From an uncultured Bacteroidaceae bacterium (GTDB taxonomy: Bacteria > Bacteroidota > Bacteroidia > Bacteroidales > Bacteroidaceae): a stretch of DNA of 64,000 nucleotides. The stretch covers positions 124,001-188,000 of the forward strand of contig CAJOJA010000003.1 in assembly GCA_905234735.1 (NCBI GenBank), in the 5' to 3' direction. A model generated the notes under the pieces. The model was given only the letters and a program-made list of their open reading frames with translations, was not told where the DNA came from and made no database searches. How positions within the stretch are numbered: the stretch's first letter is position 1; the number at the start of each line of letters is the position of its first letter. A program made the translations under genes and the position numbers. Shown here piece after piece: positions 42,354 through 51,083 of this stretch.

Positions 42354-44090
42354 TTATTTCCCAGCGGTGGATGTCTTGTACGTGCGAGTTTTGCGCTCCT
42401 GTATGCTGCCGTCAACGGCTTTCTGACAACATTCCGTCCAACACCCGTGATCGTTGTATTTGTATTCGAATGTCGTGAGTGAGAGCACTTTGCTTCCGCT
42501 GTTCGTGACTTGGCGGACAACGTCTCCCTGTTCGTTGTATTCGTATGTGGTGCGCTCAGCCCCCCTGTTCGTTTCCACCAATCTTCCGTGAGCGTAGCGT
42601 CTCTTCACCGCTGCCACTTTGGCTGCTTTGGGAAAGAACGAATGGACAAATGCCGATTCCTCCTCCATATAGTCGTAGGTCTCGCGACTGCCATCGGAGG
42701 CTTTCAGTTCCAAAAGCTGACCGTTGGGGGCGAAACGTGGCGTGTAGCTCAGCATTTTGCCGCCCGACGAGTTTGTCATGGCCAGGTAAAATCCCGTCCC
42801 GGATTCCTCGCCATATTCATACTCCGTCGTCAGCTTTTCCGACTGTATATCGCGCGCTATCATGCCGTCGCTGTTGAAGATATACACGCGGCGGTGCGTA
42901 CCTCCTTTTGAGGTGGTGATATTTTCAATCACCGTGTCCACGCGTTCGTCGTGAATGCTGTACATTTGTCGGGAATAGATATTATATTTTTTGCTGCGTA
43001 GGAAGTTAGCGATGATGCTGTCCTGAAGCAGGTCTTCGGGGATGTTTACGGCATCCAGGCGGGCAAACTCCTTGCGGCCTGCAGCAATGCGTTTGGCCTT
43101 TGCCTCACCGATGTTCTTGGCTTGTGCGAAATTGCGGCAGAATGTGTCGTAGGCCTTGAACGTTCCTTCCTTCTCGGTCTCTTGCCAGGCACAGGCGTTC
43201 ATGCTGTCACGAGCTTCCTCCAGGCGTGGTGATTTGGGGAACTCCATCACATACTGGCGGTAGGCTTTCTCCGTATGTTCAAGTCCTTGGAATGCGTATT
43301 CGTAGAGGCGCTTCCATGCCTCGTCGGCCATTCTTGATTGTGGATAGTCCTTCAGGAACTGGCGCATACCTTGCTCTGTGGAGGGCGCTGCGGCATAGGC
43401 TAATTTGTCGCGATAGGCGGAGACCTCCTTGTAATGTTCGCTGTTTACATTCTTTGTAAAGCGCTCGAGGTACTTGGCGCAGCGCTCTACATCCTCGCTG
43501 CCCATCACCTCTTCGTACCACAGTTGCTCACATTCGCGATTCAGTTTGTCCTTGATGCGAGAATTCTTGCGCAGCACGCCTATCAGCTTCTCGTAGGCTG
43601 CCACTGTACGCTGGGCAGCTACCTCTCCATGTAATAGACTCTCTATCTTGTCGACGACCTCGGAGAACTGTAACGGGTTTTCATCCATCATCGACAGGAA
43701 ACCATCTATCTGACGCTTGTGCTTCTCCATACGTTTAACCTTATCGTAGGCCGTCCATACTTTGTTATTGTCCACTTCCTCGCCTTCTGCCCTTGGTGCT
43801 ATGTCCAATAGTACATGACCCAGGTCGGGTAGGGGACGTAAGGCTTCCATCATGGCATCGGCATCGTCGGGATTCTTAGCCTTCATCTTCTCGTACTTCT
43901 CTTCCATATCCTGCAATCTCTTGGAGGCACTCTCCCATTTGTTCTCAGCAATGTCCTCGAACACCTTCATCATCTTCTTGGCATGTTTCGTATTGGCATT
44001 TTCGCTGTAGTGCTCGTACACACTCTGTGCTTCCACAGGAAGACAGGCAAACATCACCATCGTCAGCAGTATGGCTATCAGTTTCTTCAT
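42354..44090 (-). CDS. Large periplasmic protein of unknown function
   Basis: About 578 residues. The start at 44090 gives a good signal peptide (KKLIAILLTMVMFACLPVEA, cleaved before QS). The open frame upstream to 44159 would overlap the promoter. Residues 30-400 are helical and repetitive (KKMMKVFEDIAENKWESASK, MRQFLKDYPQSRMADEAWKR, YRQYVMEFPKSPRLEEARDS), the last two resembling TPR-like units. Residues 400-578 are beta-rich with repeated Tyr-containing strands (TTEYEYGEES, RTTYEYNEQGDVVRQVTNSG, TFEYKYNDHGCW), like RHS/YD-type or DUF-type beta repeats. I do not recognise the whole protein. It is a single gene with its own promoter. Confidence 0.7.
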   Translation of the reverse strand: MKKLIAILLTMVMFACLPVEAQSVYEHYSENANTKHAKKMMKVFEDIAENKWESASKRLQDMEEKYEKMKAKNPDDADAMMEALRPLPDLGHVLLDIAPRAEGEEVDNNKVWTAYDKVKRMEKHKRQIDGFLSMMDENPLQFSEVVDKIESLLHGEVAAQRTVAAYEKLIGVLRKNSRIKDKLNRECEQLWYEEVMGSEDVERCAKYLERFTKNVNSEHYKEVSAYRDKLAYAAAPSTEQGMRQFLKDYPQSRMADEAWKRLYEYAFQGLEHTEKAYRQYVMEFPKSPRLEEARDSMNACAWQETEKEGTFKAYDTFCRNFAQAKNIGEAKAKRIAAGRKEFARLDAVNIPEDLLQDSIIANFLRSKKYNIYSRQMYSIHDERVDTVIENITTSKGGTHRRVYIFNSDGMIARDIQSEKLTTEYEYGEESGTGFYLAMTNSSGGKMLSYTPRFAPNGQLLELKASDGSRETYDYMEEESAFVHSFFPKAAKVAAVKRRYAHGRLVETNRGAERTTYEYNEQGDVVRQVTNSGSKVLSLTTFEYKYNDHGCWTECCQKAVDGSIQERKTRTYKTSTAGK

Positions 44091-44144
44091 ATATTTTTCG
44101 TCTGTTTTTGTTCGTTTGGGCGTTTCTTTGCTACAAAATTGGTG

Positions 44145-44152
44145 CAAAGATA
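44145..44152 (-). promoter_or_regulatory. -7 element for the periplasmic unknown
   Basis: TATCTTTG lies 54 nt upstream of the chosen start. It supports 44090 over 44159 as the start codon. Confidence 0.55.
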
Positions 44153-44225
44153 CAAACATTTATTTTATTGGGAAAACAAAAGCCCTTTTTTTCCCATTCC
44201 CCTTTCCTTTTTGATATAATATTCG

Positions 44226-44233
44226 TAACTTTG
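44226..44233 (+). promoter_or_regulatory. -7 element for rmuC
   Basis: TAACTTTG lies 25 nt before the rmuC start in the divergent gap. Confidence 0.55.
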
Positions 44234-44258
44234 TGACCAAGTAGAAAAAAGTAAGACT

Positions 44259-45680
44259 ATGATGATAGGTGTTTATATAGGAATGGGCCTGGTGGCGGGT
44301 TGTCTGCTGGGGCTCCTGCTGATGGGACGCTTGCGTACTCGCATGGCGGTGTTGGAGCAGGAGCGCCTCCATGCTACGGAAACACTGGAGCAGGTAAAAG
44401 CCCAGGGACAGCACTATGTGGAGGAGCTCAAAGCCCAGCACCACCAGCAGACGGAGGAACTGAAGGAACAACATCGCATCCAGCTGGAGACGTTACGCAA
44501 TCAGCAACGCGAACAATTGGCGAAAGCCGAAGGGCAGTATCGCGAGGCCCTGGTGACCATGCACCGTCAACATGAGGAGCAGATGCAGCAGCAGATGACG
44601 TTGATACGCGAACAGATGAATACGGCTTCCGAAAAGATACTGAAGGACCGGGCAGAACAATTGTCGAACAGCAATAAGGAGCAGTTGGCCAGTATCCTGA
44701 ATCCCCTGCAAACCCACATTCAACAGATGCGTGAGGCTGTGGAACGGAGCGACCGCGAGCACAACACCACTATGCAGCGACTGGATGCCACCATCAAGAC
44801 GAGTATCGAACAGAGCCGTGAGGTGGGAGAACGGGCTGACAAACTGGCTCAGGCGCTGACTGGAGAGAACAAGACCCAAGGCAACTTTGGCGAACTCCGG
44901 CTGAAGCAACTCCTGGAGGGTATGGGACTGGAAGAGGGGGAGCAGTTTGAACTGCAGGAGACGATGAAGGACCAGGACGGACGGACCATATACGACGAGG
45001 GACACCGCATGATACCCGATGCCGTCCTGCACTTTCCCGACCAGCGTGACATCATTATCGACTCGAAAATGTCGTTTACGGCCTTTGAGGACTATCACAA
45101 TGCTGATACTGAGGAGAAACGACAGGATGCCCTGCGTCGGCACATTGCCAGTATGCGCAGTCACGTGAATGAATTGGCGAAGAAGAACTATACGAAATAC
45201 ATACATGAGGGACGCGGAAAGCTGGACTTCGTGCTGATGTACGTCTTCTCGGAGTCTGCGCTGCAACTGGCGCTGACGAACGATGCCACACTGTGGAAGG
45301 AGGCTTACGACAAAGGCGTGGTCATTGCCGGCTCGCAAAACCTGTACATGATTCTGCGTGTGTTGGAGATGACCTGGAAACAGGTGAAGCAGGTGGAGAA
45401 TCAGACACGTATCATGGAACTGGCTAACCTGATGGTTGACCGCGTGCAATTGTTCGCAGAACGCATGGGTGAGGTGAAGCGACAGTTGGACAGGACAACT
45501 GAAGCCTTCGAGAAGGTAGAGGCCAGTACGGCGGACAGCGGGCAAAGCATCATCACCACGGCCCGACAACTCCTGAAGATGGGGGCTACGGAGAACTCGA
45601 AACGCAAAAAATCATTGAAAGAGACGCAGAATGCGCTCGAAAATGCCCAAAATGAAGAGGAAAAGGAAAATAATCCCTAA
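44259..45680 (+). CDS. rmuC: DNA recombination protein RmuC
   Basis: A 473-residue protein with one N-terminal transmembrane helix (YIGMGLVAGCLLGLLLMG), a long coiled coil (about residues 30-190, rich in Gln, Glu and Arg) and the RmuC core: NKTQGNFGELRLKQLLEGMG, DGRTIYDEGHRMIPDAVLHF, IIDSKMSFTAFEDYHNADTE. The core resembles PD-(D/E)XK nucleases. RmuC limits inversions at short inverted repeats in E. coli, which is of interest in a genome so rich in such repeats. The Lys/Glu-rich tail is typical. Confidence 0.93.
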   Translation: MMIGVYIGMGLVAGCLLGLLLMGRLRTRMAVLEQERLHATETLEQVKAQGQHYVEELKAQHHQQTEELKEQHRIQLETLRNQQREQLAKAEGQYREALVTMHRQHEEQMQQQMTLIREQMNTASEKILKDRAEQLSNSNKEQLASILNPLQTHIQQMREAVERSDREHNTTMQRLDATIKTSIEQSREVGERADKLAQALTGENKTQGNFGELRLKQLLEGMGLEEGEQFELQETMKDQDGRTIYDEGHRMIPDAVLHFPDQRDIIIDSKMSFTAFEDYHNADTEEKRQDALRRHIASMRSHVNELAKKNYTKYIHEGRGKLDFVLMYVFSESALQLALTNDATLWKEAYDKGVVIAGSQNLYMILRVLEMTWKQVKQVENQTRIMELANLMVDRVQLFAERMGEVKRQLDRTTEAFEKVEASTADSGQSIITTARQLLKMGATENSKRKKSLKETQNALENAQNEEEKENNP

Positions 45681-45709
45681 TATCTAACTCTTAATCCAAA
45701 TTATTTTTG

Positions 45710-45717
45710 TAATTTTG
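45710..45717 (+). promoter_or_regulatory. -7 element for rpsP
   Basis: TAATTTTG is followed by GCAGCCGC, the same start-site context as in front of rplY. The leader is about 55 nt. Confidence 0.6.
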
Positions 45718-45774
45718 CAGCCGCTGTCACGAGATGGCAGCATATTTCAAACCTATTAAATAAAATTTTAACTA

Positions 45775-46323
45775 ATGGCAACAAAAATTAGATTACAGCG
45801 CCACGGTCGCAAAGGCTATGCTTTCTACAGCATCGTGATCGCTGATGTAAGAGCTCCACGTGATGGTAAGTTTACAGAGAAGATTGGTACGTACAATCCC
45901 AACACCAATCCTGCCACTGTAGATTTGAAATTCGATCGTGCCTTGTACTGGGTAGAGGTTGGTGCACAGCCCACCGATACCGTTCGTAACATCCTCAGTC
46001 GCGAAGGTGTATACCTGATGAAGCATCTGAGAGGTGGCGTGAAGAAGGGTGCATTCGACGAAGCTGCTGCACAGGCAAAGTTCGACGCCTGGAAGGCTGA
46101 CCGTCAGAAGGGCCTTAGCGCATTTCAGTCCAAGCTTGCTGCTGACGCTCGCGCTGCCGAGAAGGCACGTCTGGAGGCAGAGAAGAAGGCTGATGCAAAG
46201 GTTCAGGAGAAGGTAGCAGAGAAGAAGGCTGCCGAAGCTGCTGCTAAGGCTGAAGCTGAAGCTGCTGCTGCATCAGAGAACGAAGCTACAGAAGAGACCA
46301 ACGCCGAGGCTACCGAGGCTTAA
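45775..46323 (+). CDS. rpsP: 30S ribosomal protein S16
   Basis: A 182-residue S16. The first 80 residues are the conserved domain: [57 protein letters not shown]. The remainder is a long Ala/Lys/Glu-rich helical tail ([20 protein letters not shown]) ending in an acidic run, a feature of Bacteroidetes S16 and absent in E. coli (82 residues). It is a monocistronic gene with promoter and terminator. Confidence 0.97.
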   Translation: MATKIRLQRHGRKGYAFYSIVIADVRAPRDGKFTEKIGTYNPNTNPATVDLKFDRALYWVEVGAQPTDTVRNILSREGVYLMKHLRGGVKKGAFDEAAAQAKFDAWKADRQKGLSAFQSKLAADARAAEKARLEAEKKADAKVQEKVAEKKAAEAAAKAEAEAAAASENEATEETNAEATEA

Positions 46324-46373
46324 GCTAATCAAGTTTAAAATTTTATTCTAATAGATTTTTCCAAACAACAGCA

Positions 46374-46405
46374 GAAAGGGCTCCGCCGTGAGGCAGGGCC
46401 CTTTC
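46374..46405. terminator. Bidirectional terminator between rpsP and the CPBP gene
   Basis: The stem GAAAGGGC / GCCCTTTC with an inner GCC/GGC pairing serves both convergent genes. T-rich flanks are weak. Confidence 0.65.
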
Positions 46406-46429
46406 ATAGTTTCAATAGTCAGCGCATCA

Positions 46430-47233
46430 TCAATGATGGTGATGGTGGTGATGCTTGTGTATGTTCTTAATCCTGTGATACTTCTTCATGTAGTCCCGCA
46501 GGAATACGAAGCAGAGCAGAGCGCAAACAAGGATGTATAATTCGGCAAGCGACTCGCCCATGATATTCGTCAGGCTGAAGTCTTTTATCAAACCACCAAA
46601 TACGCGCATCTCATAGACTGCCAGACTGTTATTGATGATATGAATGATACTTGTAAGGATCACGCTGTGCGATTTGACATAGATGATACCCAGCAGCATA
46701 CCAATGATGATGGCCGCCGGAATCTGAGCGGGGTTAAAATGTACGAGTCCGAAGAGAATGGCCGAAACGGCAATGGCCGTCCATTGTCCCACCTCGTGAC
46801 GAAGCATATAACCCAGGACACTGGCTCGGAACACCACCTCTTCTACGATGGGCCCAACGATGGCTATGGCCAGGACGCCCAAGCGATTTTGGGATAGACC
46901 GATGAATTCCAGTTGCATCAGGTCGGGCAGTTTCAGTTTTTCACTGAGCAGGTCGACGACCAAGATGCCCAGCAATACGCCGATGATGCCCAGATAGGCA
47001 TAGTTCCAATTGACGCGACGAGGGTCGAACGTCCGTGGGCTGAACATGTGCATCCAGTAGAGAATGCCCACGGTCAGTATGCCGCTGACCATGATTGACG
47101 TTGCGAAAAGTCCTGGGCGGTTAAGTATGACATCCTGGGGGGTTGAGCTGAAAAGGGTAAACACCATGCCTGCCAGTAGTTGCATGATGCAAAAAATAAT
47201 AACAGCCAATATGGGCTTTATGAATATCTTCAT
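46430..47233 (-). CDS. CPBP (CAAX/Abi) membrane protease family protein with polyhistidine tail
   Basis: About 267 residues from the ATG at 47233. The open frame reaches 47287, but that ATG lies inside the promoter's -33 element. There are about eight hydrophobic helices. The CPBP motifs are present: Glu131-Glu132 and Arg136 in IVEEVVFRASVL, His165 in LVHFNPAQIPAA, and a third His in SIIHIINNS. Members are intramembrane glutamic proteases, some processing prenylated peptides or regulating membrane proteins, with unknown substrates in Bacteroidetes. The protein ends in HKHHHHHHH, a natural seven-His tail that could bind Ni or Zn. Confidence 0.88.
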   Translation of the reverse strand: MKIFIKPILAVIIFCIMQLLAGMVFTLFSSTPQDVILNRPGLFATSIMVSGILTVGILYWMHMFSPRTFDPRRVNWNYAYLGIIGVLLGILVVDLLSEKLKLPDLMQLEFIGLSQNRLGVLAIAIVGPIVEEVVFRASVLGYMLRHEVGQWTAIAVSAILFGLVHFNPAQIPAAIIIGMLLGIIYVKSHSVILTSIIHIINNSLAVYEMRVFGGLIKDFSLTNIMGESLAELYILVCALLCFVFLRDYMKKYHRIKNIHKHHHHHHH

Positions 47234-47257
47234 TATAATGTGTTTAATAATTCGTCG

Positions 47258-47288
47258 CGAAGTTACAAAAAAAACATCAACTGACAAA
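47258..47288 (-). promoter_or_regulatory. Promoter of the CPBP gene
   Basis: A -33 TTTG (47285-47288) and -7 TAACTTCG (47258-47265, one mismatch to TAnnTTTG) are 19 nt apart. Confidence 0.6.
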
Positions 47289-47337
47289 GTATTACCCTTA
47301 CCTTTCTATGAATAGTTAAAAAAATGAAGGGATTTAT

Positions 47338-47368
47338 TTTGCCTTTCAGACAATTTCCGTTATCTTTG
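47338..47368 (+). promoter_or_regulatory. Complete Bacteroidetes promoter of the rseC-rnf operon
   Basis: A -33 TTTG (47338-47341) and -7 TATCTTTG (47361-47368) are separated by 19 nt and sit 25 nt before the rseC ATG. Confidence 0.75.
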
Positions 47369-47393
47369 TGAGTGATTTAGCGCAAAAGCGTTG

Positions 47394-47810
47394 ATGAAAG
47401 GAAAGCAAATTGAGCATTGGGCTGTTGTGGAACGTGTTTTGTCCCACGCGGTCATTGTAAGCGTCGTTCAGGAAACGGCGTGTGCTGCTTGTGCTGCTGC
47501 TGCCTTGTGTCATAGTTCGGAAAAGCAGGAGAAGAGGATGGAAATCCCTTGTGCCAACCCCTCGATATACAGCGAGGGACAGAAGGTGAACATCGTGGGC
47601 GATATCCGACTGGGGTTGCATGCTACGGTGTGGGCCTATGTGGTACCCTTGATGCTGCTCGTGGGTACACTCATGCTGGCCACTCGCCTATTGGGCAGTG
47701 AGGCACTGGGCGCCCTCTGTTCGCTTGGCGTGCTTATACCTTATTATATAATATTATATATGCTACGTGGCCGTTTGCAGCGCAGGTTCACGTTCCAGAT
47801 ACGAGTCTAA
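47394..47810 (+). CDS. rseC: SoxR-reducing system protein RseC family
   Basis: About 138 residues. An N-terminal cytoplasmic part carries the conserved Cys cluster (ETACAACAAAALC), and two transmembrane helices follow (ATVWAYVVPLMLLVGTLMLA, and LGALCSLGVLIPYYIILYML). RseC is encoded with rnf genes in many bacteria and in E. coli helps keep SoxR reduced. Here it opens the rnf operon, 30 nt before rnfB. A TTG at 47391 would add one residue. Confidence 0.9.
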   Translation: MKGKQIEHWAVVERVLSHAVIVSVVQETACAACAAAALCHSSEKQEKRMEIPCANPSIYSEGQKVNIVGDIRLGLHATVWAYVVPLMLLVGTLMLATRLLGSEALGALCSLGVLIPYYIILYMLRGRLQRRFTFQIRV

Positions 47811-47840
47811 AACAAATATATTAAATAACATTTACACATT

Positions 47841-48707
47841 ATGAATCTAATTCTTTTGGCAATTATTGCCTTAGGTGCCATCGGGCTCATTGCGGCCTTG
47901 CTGCTCTACTTTGCATCGCAGAAGTTTGCGGTGCATGAGGACGAGCGCATCGGTCAGGTGAGTGCCGTTCTGCCGCAGGCCAACTGTGGCGGTTGCGGGT
48001 TCCCCGGTTGCGCTGGTTTTGCAGGTGCCTGTGTGAAGGCAGCTGATGCTGGTTCTCTCGAGGGCTTGTTGTGCCCCGTTGGCGGTCAGCCTGTGATGGA
48101 ACAGGTGGCTGGTATCCTGGGTATGACGGTTGAGGCCTCTGCTCCGAAGGTTGCTGTAGTACGTTGTAACGGTTCGTGTGAGAACCGTCCGCGTCTGGTG
48201 AAGTTCGACGGCGCACAGTCGTGCAAGGTGCAGCAGATGATTGGCATGGGCGAGACGGGTTGCTCGTATGGTTGCTACGGTTGTGGCGACTGCGTGTCCG
48301 TCTGTCAGTTCGGTGCCTTGAGTATCAATCCCGTGACGCTTCTTCCCGAGGTCGACGAAGAGAAGTGTACGGCTTGCGGTGCCTGTGCCAAGGCGTGTCC
48401 GCGTCAGATTATTGAAGTACGCCTCAAGGGTCCGAAGAATCGTCGTATGGTGGTTCTTTGTAACAACAAGGACAAGGGTGCCATCGCCAACAAGTGGTGC
48501 AAGGCTTCTTGTATCGGTTGTGGCAAGTGCGTAAAGGCCTGCGAGAAGTTCGAGGCTATCACCGTCACGAAGAACCTGGCCTACATCGATGCTGAGAAGT
48601 GCAAGCTCTGCCGCAAGTGCGAAGAAGCCTGTCCGAAGGGTGCTATCCACGCCATCAACATGCCCCCGCGTAAACCAAAAGTTGAAGAAACTCCTAAAGA
48701 ACAGTAA
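47841..48707 (+). CDS. rnfB: Rnf complex subunit RnfB (iron-sulfur)
   Basis: A 288-residue iron-sulfur protein that receives electrons from ferredoxin. One N-terminal transmembrane helix (LLAIIALGAIGLIAALLLYF) is followed by the RnfB cluster motif (NCGGCGFPGCAGFAGAC ... CPVGG). Then come several 4Fe-4S motifs: CSYGCYGCGDCVSVC, CTACGACAKACP, CIGCGKCVKACEKF and CKLCRKCEEACPKG. The number of clusters exceeds the shorter E. coli RsxB and matches the long clostridial and Bacteroides type. The operon order rseC-rnfB-C-D-G-E-A is that of Bacteroidales. Confidence 0.95.
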   Translation: MNLILLAIIALGAIGLIAALLLYFASQKFAVHEDERIGQVSAVLPQANCGGCGFPGCAGFAGACVKAADAGSLEGLLCPVGGQPVMEQVAGILGMTVEASAPKVAVVRCNGSCENRPRLVKFDGAQSCKVQQMIGMGETGCSYGCYGCGDCVSVCQFGALSINPVTLLPEVDEEKCTACGACAKACPRQIIEVRLKGPKNRRMVVLCNNKDKGAIANKWCKASCIGCGKCVKACEKFEAITVTKNLAYIDAEKCKLCRKCEEACPKGAIHAINMPPRKPKVEETPKEQ

Positions 48708-48710
48708 ACT

Positions 48711-50054
48711 ATGAAGACATTTAAGATAGGAGGAGTTCATCCCGAAGAAAATAAGCTGTCGGCTGGTCAGCCCATTCGCGAGGCTCAGTTGCCCAAGCAG
48801 GCAGTGTTCAGTATGTTCCAGCATATCGGTGCTCCTGCCAATGCTGTCGTCAAGCGTGGCGATGAGGTGAAGGTGGGTACCCTGCTGGGCGAAGCCGGTG
48901 GCTTTGTGAGTGCACCCATCTATTCCAGCGTAAGCGGTAAGGTCAGCAAGGTCGACGTTGCCCTGGATGCCAGCGGTCTGCGTCGTATGGCTGTAACCGT
49001 TGACGTGGAAGGTGACGAGTGGGAAGAGAGTATCGACCGCTCGAAGGACCTGGTAAAGTTGGCCGACCGTCCGGAACTTGATGGTAAGACCATCGTAGAG
49101 AAGATTAAGGCCGCAGGCATTGTCGGCATGGGTGGGGCCACGTTCCCCACGCATGTGAAGCTGTGCCCCCCTCCTGGAAAGGTGGCCGAATGCGTCATTG
49201 TGAATGCCGTAGAGTGCGAGCCCTATCTGACTGCCGACCACAGTCTGATGCTGACACATCCCGATGAAATCCTTGTCGGCCTCCAGTTGGTCATGAAGGC
49301 CGTAGGCGTAAGCAAAGGATATATTGGCATAGAGAATAATAAACCCGATGCCATCGCATTACTGACGCAGAAGGCTCAAGAATATCAGGGCATCGAGGTC
49401 GTTCCCTTGAAGATGAAGTACCCGCAGGGTGGTGAGAAGCAATTGATTGACGCCGTCATCGGTCGTCAGGTGCCTGCACCCCCAGCATTGCCCATCGACA
49501 CGGGAGCCATCGTGCAGAACGTGGGCACATGCTTCGCTATTTACGAGGCCGTGATGAAGAACAAGCCCCTCATCGACCGTGTCATCACCGTGACCGGCAA
49601 GAGCCTGAAGCAGCCCTCCAACCTGCTGGCCCGTCTGGGCACACCGTTCAGTCAGTTGATTGACGAGTGTGGTGGTCTGCCCGAGGATACGGGTAAGGTC
49701 ATTGGCGGCGGCCCCATGATGGGTAAGGCACTGCTGAGTCTGGATGTACCCATGACGAAAGGTTCCAGCGGTCTGCTCATCATGAATGAGAAGGAAGCCA
49801 AGCGTGCCGAGGCAGAGCCTTGCATCCGTTGTGCCAAGTGTGTGGGCGCATGCCCCATGGGACTGGAACCCTACCTGCTTTCCAAGGTAAGCGAACAGCG
49901 CGACTGGGATGCTGCCGAGCAGAACGACATCGTGAGCTGCATCGAATGCGGTTCGTGCCAGTTCACCTGCCCCAGCCATCGCCCCCTGCTCGACTACATC
50001 CGCCTGGGCAAATCAACCGTAATGGGTATCATTCGCAGCAGAGCCGCGAAGTAA
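48711..50054 (+). CDS. rnfC: Rnf complex subunit RnfC (NADH/FMN-binding)
   Basis: A 447-residue peripheral subunit that exchanges electrons with NAD+. It has the N-terminal biotinyl-like domain (VKVGTLLGEAGGFVSAPIYS), the Complex I 51-kDa-like nucleotide-binding core (AAGIVGMGGATFPTHVKLCP, VIVNAVECEPYLTADHSLML) and an SLBB-type region (VITVTGKSLKQPSNLLARLG). Two 4Fe-4S motifs close the protein (CIRCAKCVGACPMGLEP and CIECGSCQFTCPSHRP). It starts 3 nt after rnfB. Confidence 0.95.
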   Translation: MKTFKIGGVHPEENKLSAGQPIREAQLPKQAVFSMFQHIGAPANAVVKRGDEVKVGTLLGEAGGFVSAPIYSSVSGKVSKVDVALDASGLRRMAVTVDVEGDEWEESIDRSKDLVKLADRPELDGKTIVEKIKAAGIVGMGGATFPTHVKLCPPPGKVAECVIVNAVECEPYLTADHSLMLTHPDEILVGLQLVMKAVGVSKGYIGIENNKPDAIALLTQKAQEYQGIEVVPLKMKYPQGGEKQLIDAVIGRQVPAPPALPIDTGAIVQNVGTCFAIYEAVMKNKPLIDRVITVTGKSLKQPSNLLARLGTPFSQLIDECGGLPEDTGKVIGGGPMMGKALLSLDVPMTKGSSGLLIMNEKEAKRAEAEPCIRCAKCVGACPMGLEPYLLSKVSEQRDWDAAEQNDIVSCIECGSCQFTCPSHRPLLDYIRLGKSTVMGIIRSRAAK

Positions 50055-50084
50055 TTGATAATGGACAATTGACAATAGATAATT

Positions 50085-51083
50085 ATGAATAATAAATTAA
50101 TAGTTTCCCTTTCACCGCATGTTCACAGTGGCGACTCTGTGCAGAAGAACATGTATGGTGTTTGCATAGCCTTGCTGCCTGCCATGCTGGCCAGCTTCTA
50201 CTTCTTCGGATTGGGAGCGGTGGCTGTCATGCTCACGTCAGTCTTGGCATGCGTATTTTTCGAGTGGGCCATCACCAAGTTTGTGCTGAAGCGCCAGCGC
50301 CTGACCATCCTCGATGGCAGTGCCGTCCTGACGGGTATGCTCTTGGCCTTCAACCTGCCCAGTAACCTTCCCCTGTGGATCATCGTGCTGGGTGCCTTGT
50401 TCGCTATCGGAGTCGGCAAGATGACGTTCGGCGGCCTGGGCCAAAACATCTTCAACCCAGCCCTTGCCGGTCGTGTCTTCCTGCTCATCAGTTTCCCTGT
50501 ACAGATGACCACATGGCCCGTCAGTGGAGAGATGAGTTACCTGGATGCCCAGACGGCTGCTACTCCGCTTTCCATCATGCAGACAGCCATCTCCTCTGGC
50601 GATGCTTCTGTCCTGAACCAGTTGCCCTCGAGTCTCGAGATGCTGGTGGGTCAGACGGGCGGTTCGCTGGGTGAGGTCAGTGCCCTGCTTCTGTTGCTGG
50701 GTTGCATCTTCATGCTGTGCAAGAAGATTATCACCTGGCACATTCCCGTCAGCATCATCGCTACGGTTCTCGTGTTTGCTGGTCTGCTGCATCTGGCCAA
50801 TCCTGTCTATGCCAATCCCCTGCAGGTCATCTTCTCCGGTGGTCTCATGCTGGGAGCCTGCTACATGGCTACGGATTACGTGACCAGTCCTATGTCGCAC
50901 AAGGGGCAACTTATCTACGGTGTATGCATCGGTCTCCTGACCGTCATCATCCGTAACTGGGGCGCTTATCCCGAAGGCATGTCATTTGCCATCATCATCA
51001 TGAACGCCTTCACGCCGCTCATCAACAACTATTGTAAGCCGCAGCGTTTTGGCGAAGTAATTAAGAAGGAGGCTGCAAAATGA
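50085..51083 (+). CDS. rnfD: Rnf complex subunit RnfD (membrane, covalent FMN)
   Basis: A 332-residue membrane subunit with about ten helices. The flavinylation segment is AQTAATPLSIMQT (the Thr of ATPL corresponds to the FMN-linked Thr of the family), and FGGLGQNIFNPALAGRVFLL is the conserved NqrB/RnfD signature. It forms part of the ion-translocating core. It overlaps rnfG by 4 nt (ATGA). The 30-nt gap from rnfC is a degenerate AATTGACAATAGATAAT tandem repeat. Confidence 0.95.
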   Translation: MNNKLIVSLSPHVHSGDSVQKNMYGVCIALLPAMLASFYFFGLGAVAVMLTSVLACVFFEWAITKFVLKRQRLTILDGSAVLTGMLLAFNLPSNLPLWIIVLGALFAIGVGKMTFGGLGQNIFNPALAGRVFLLISFPVQMTTWPVSGEMSYLDAQTAATPLSIMQTAISSGDASVLNQLPSSLEMLVGQTGGSLGEVSALLLLLGCIFMLCKKIITWHIPVSIIATVLVFAGLLHLANPVYANPLQVIFSGGLMLGACYMATDYVTSPMSHKGQLIYGVCIGLLTVIIRNWGAYPEGMSFAIIIMNAFTPLINNYCKPQRFGEVIKKEAAK

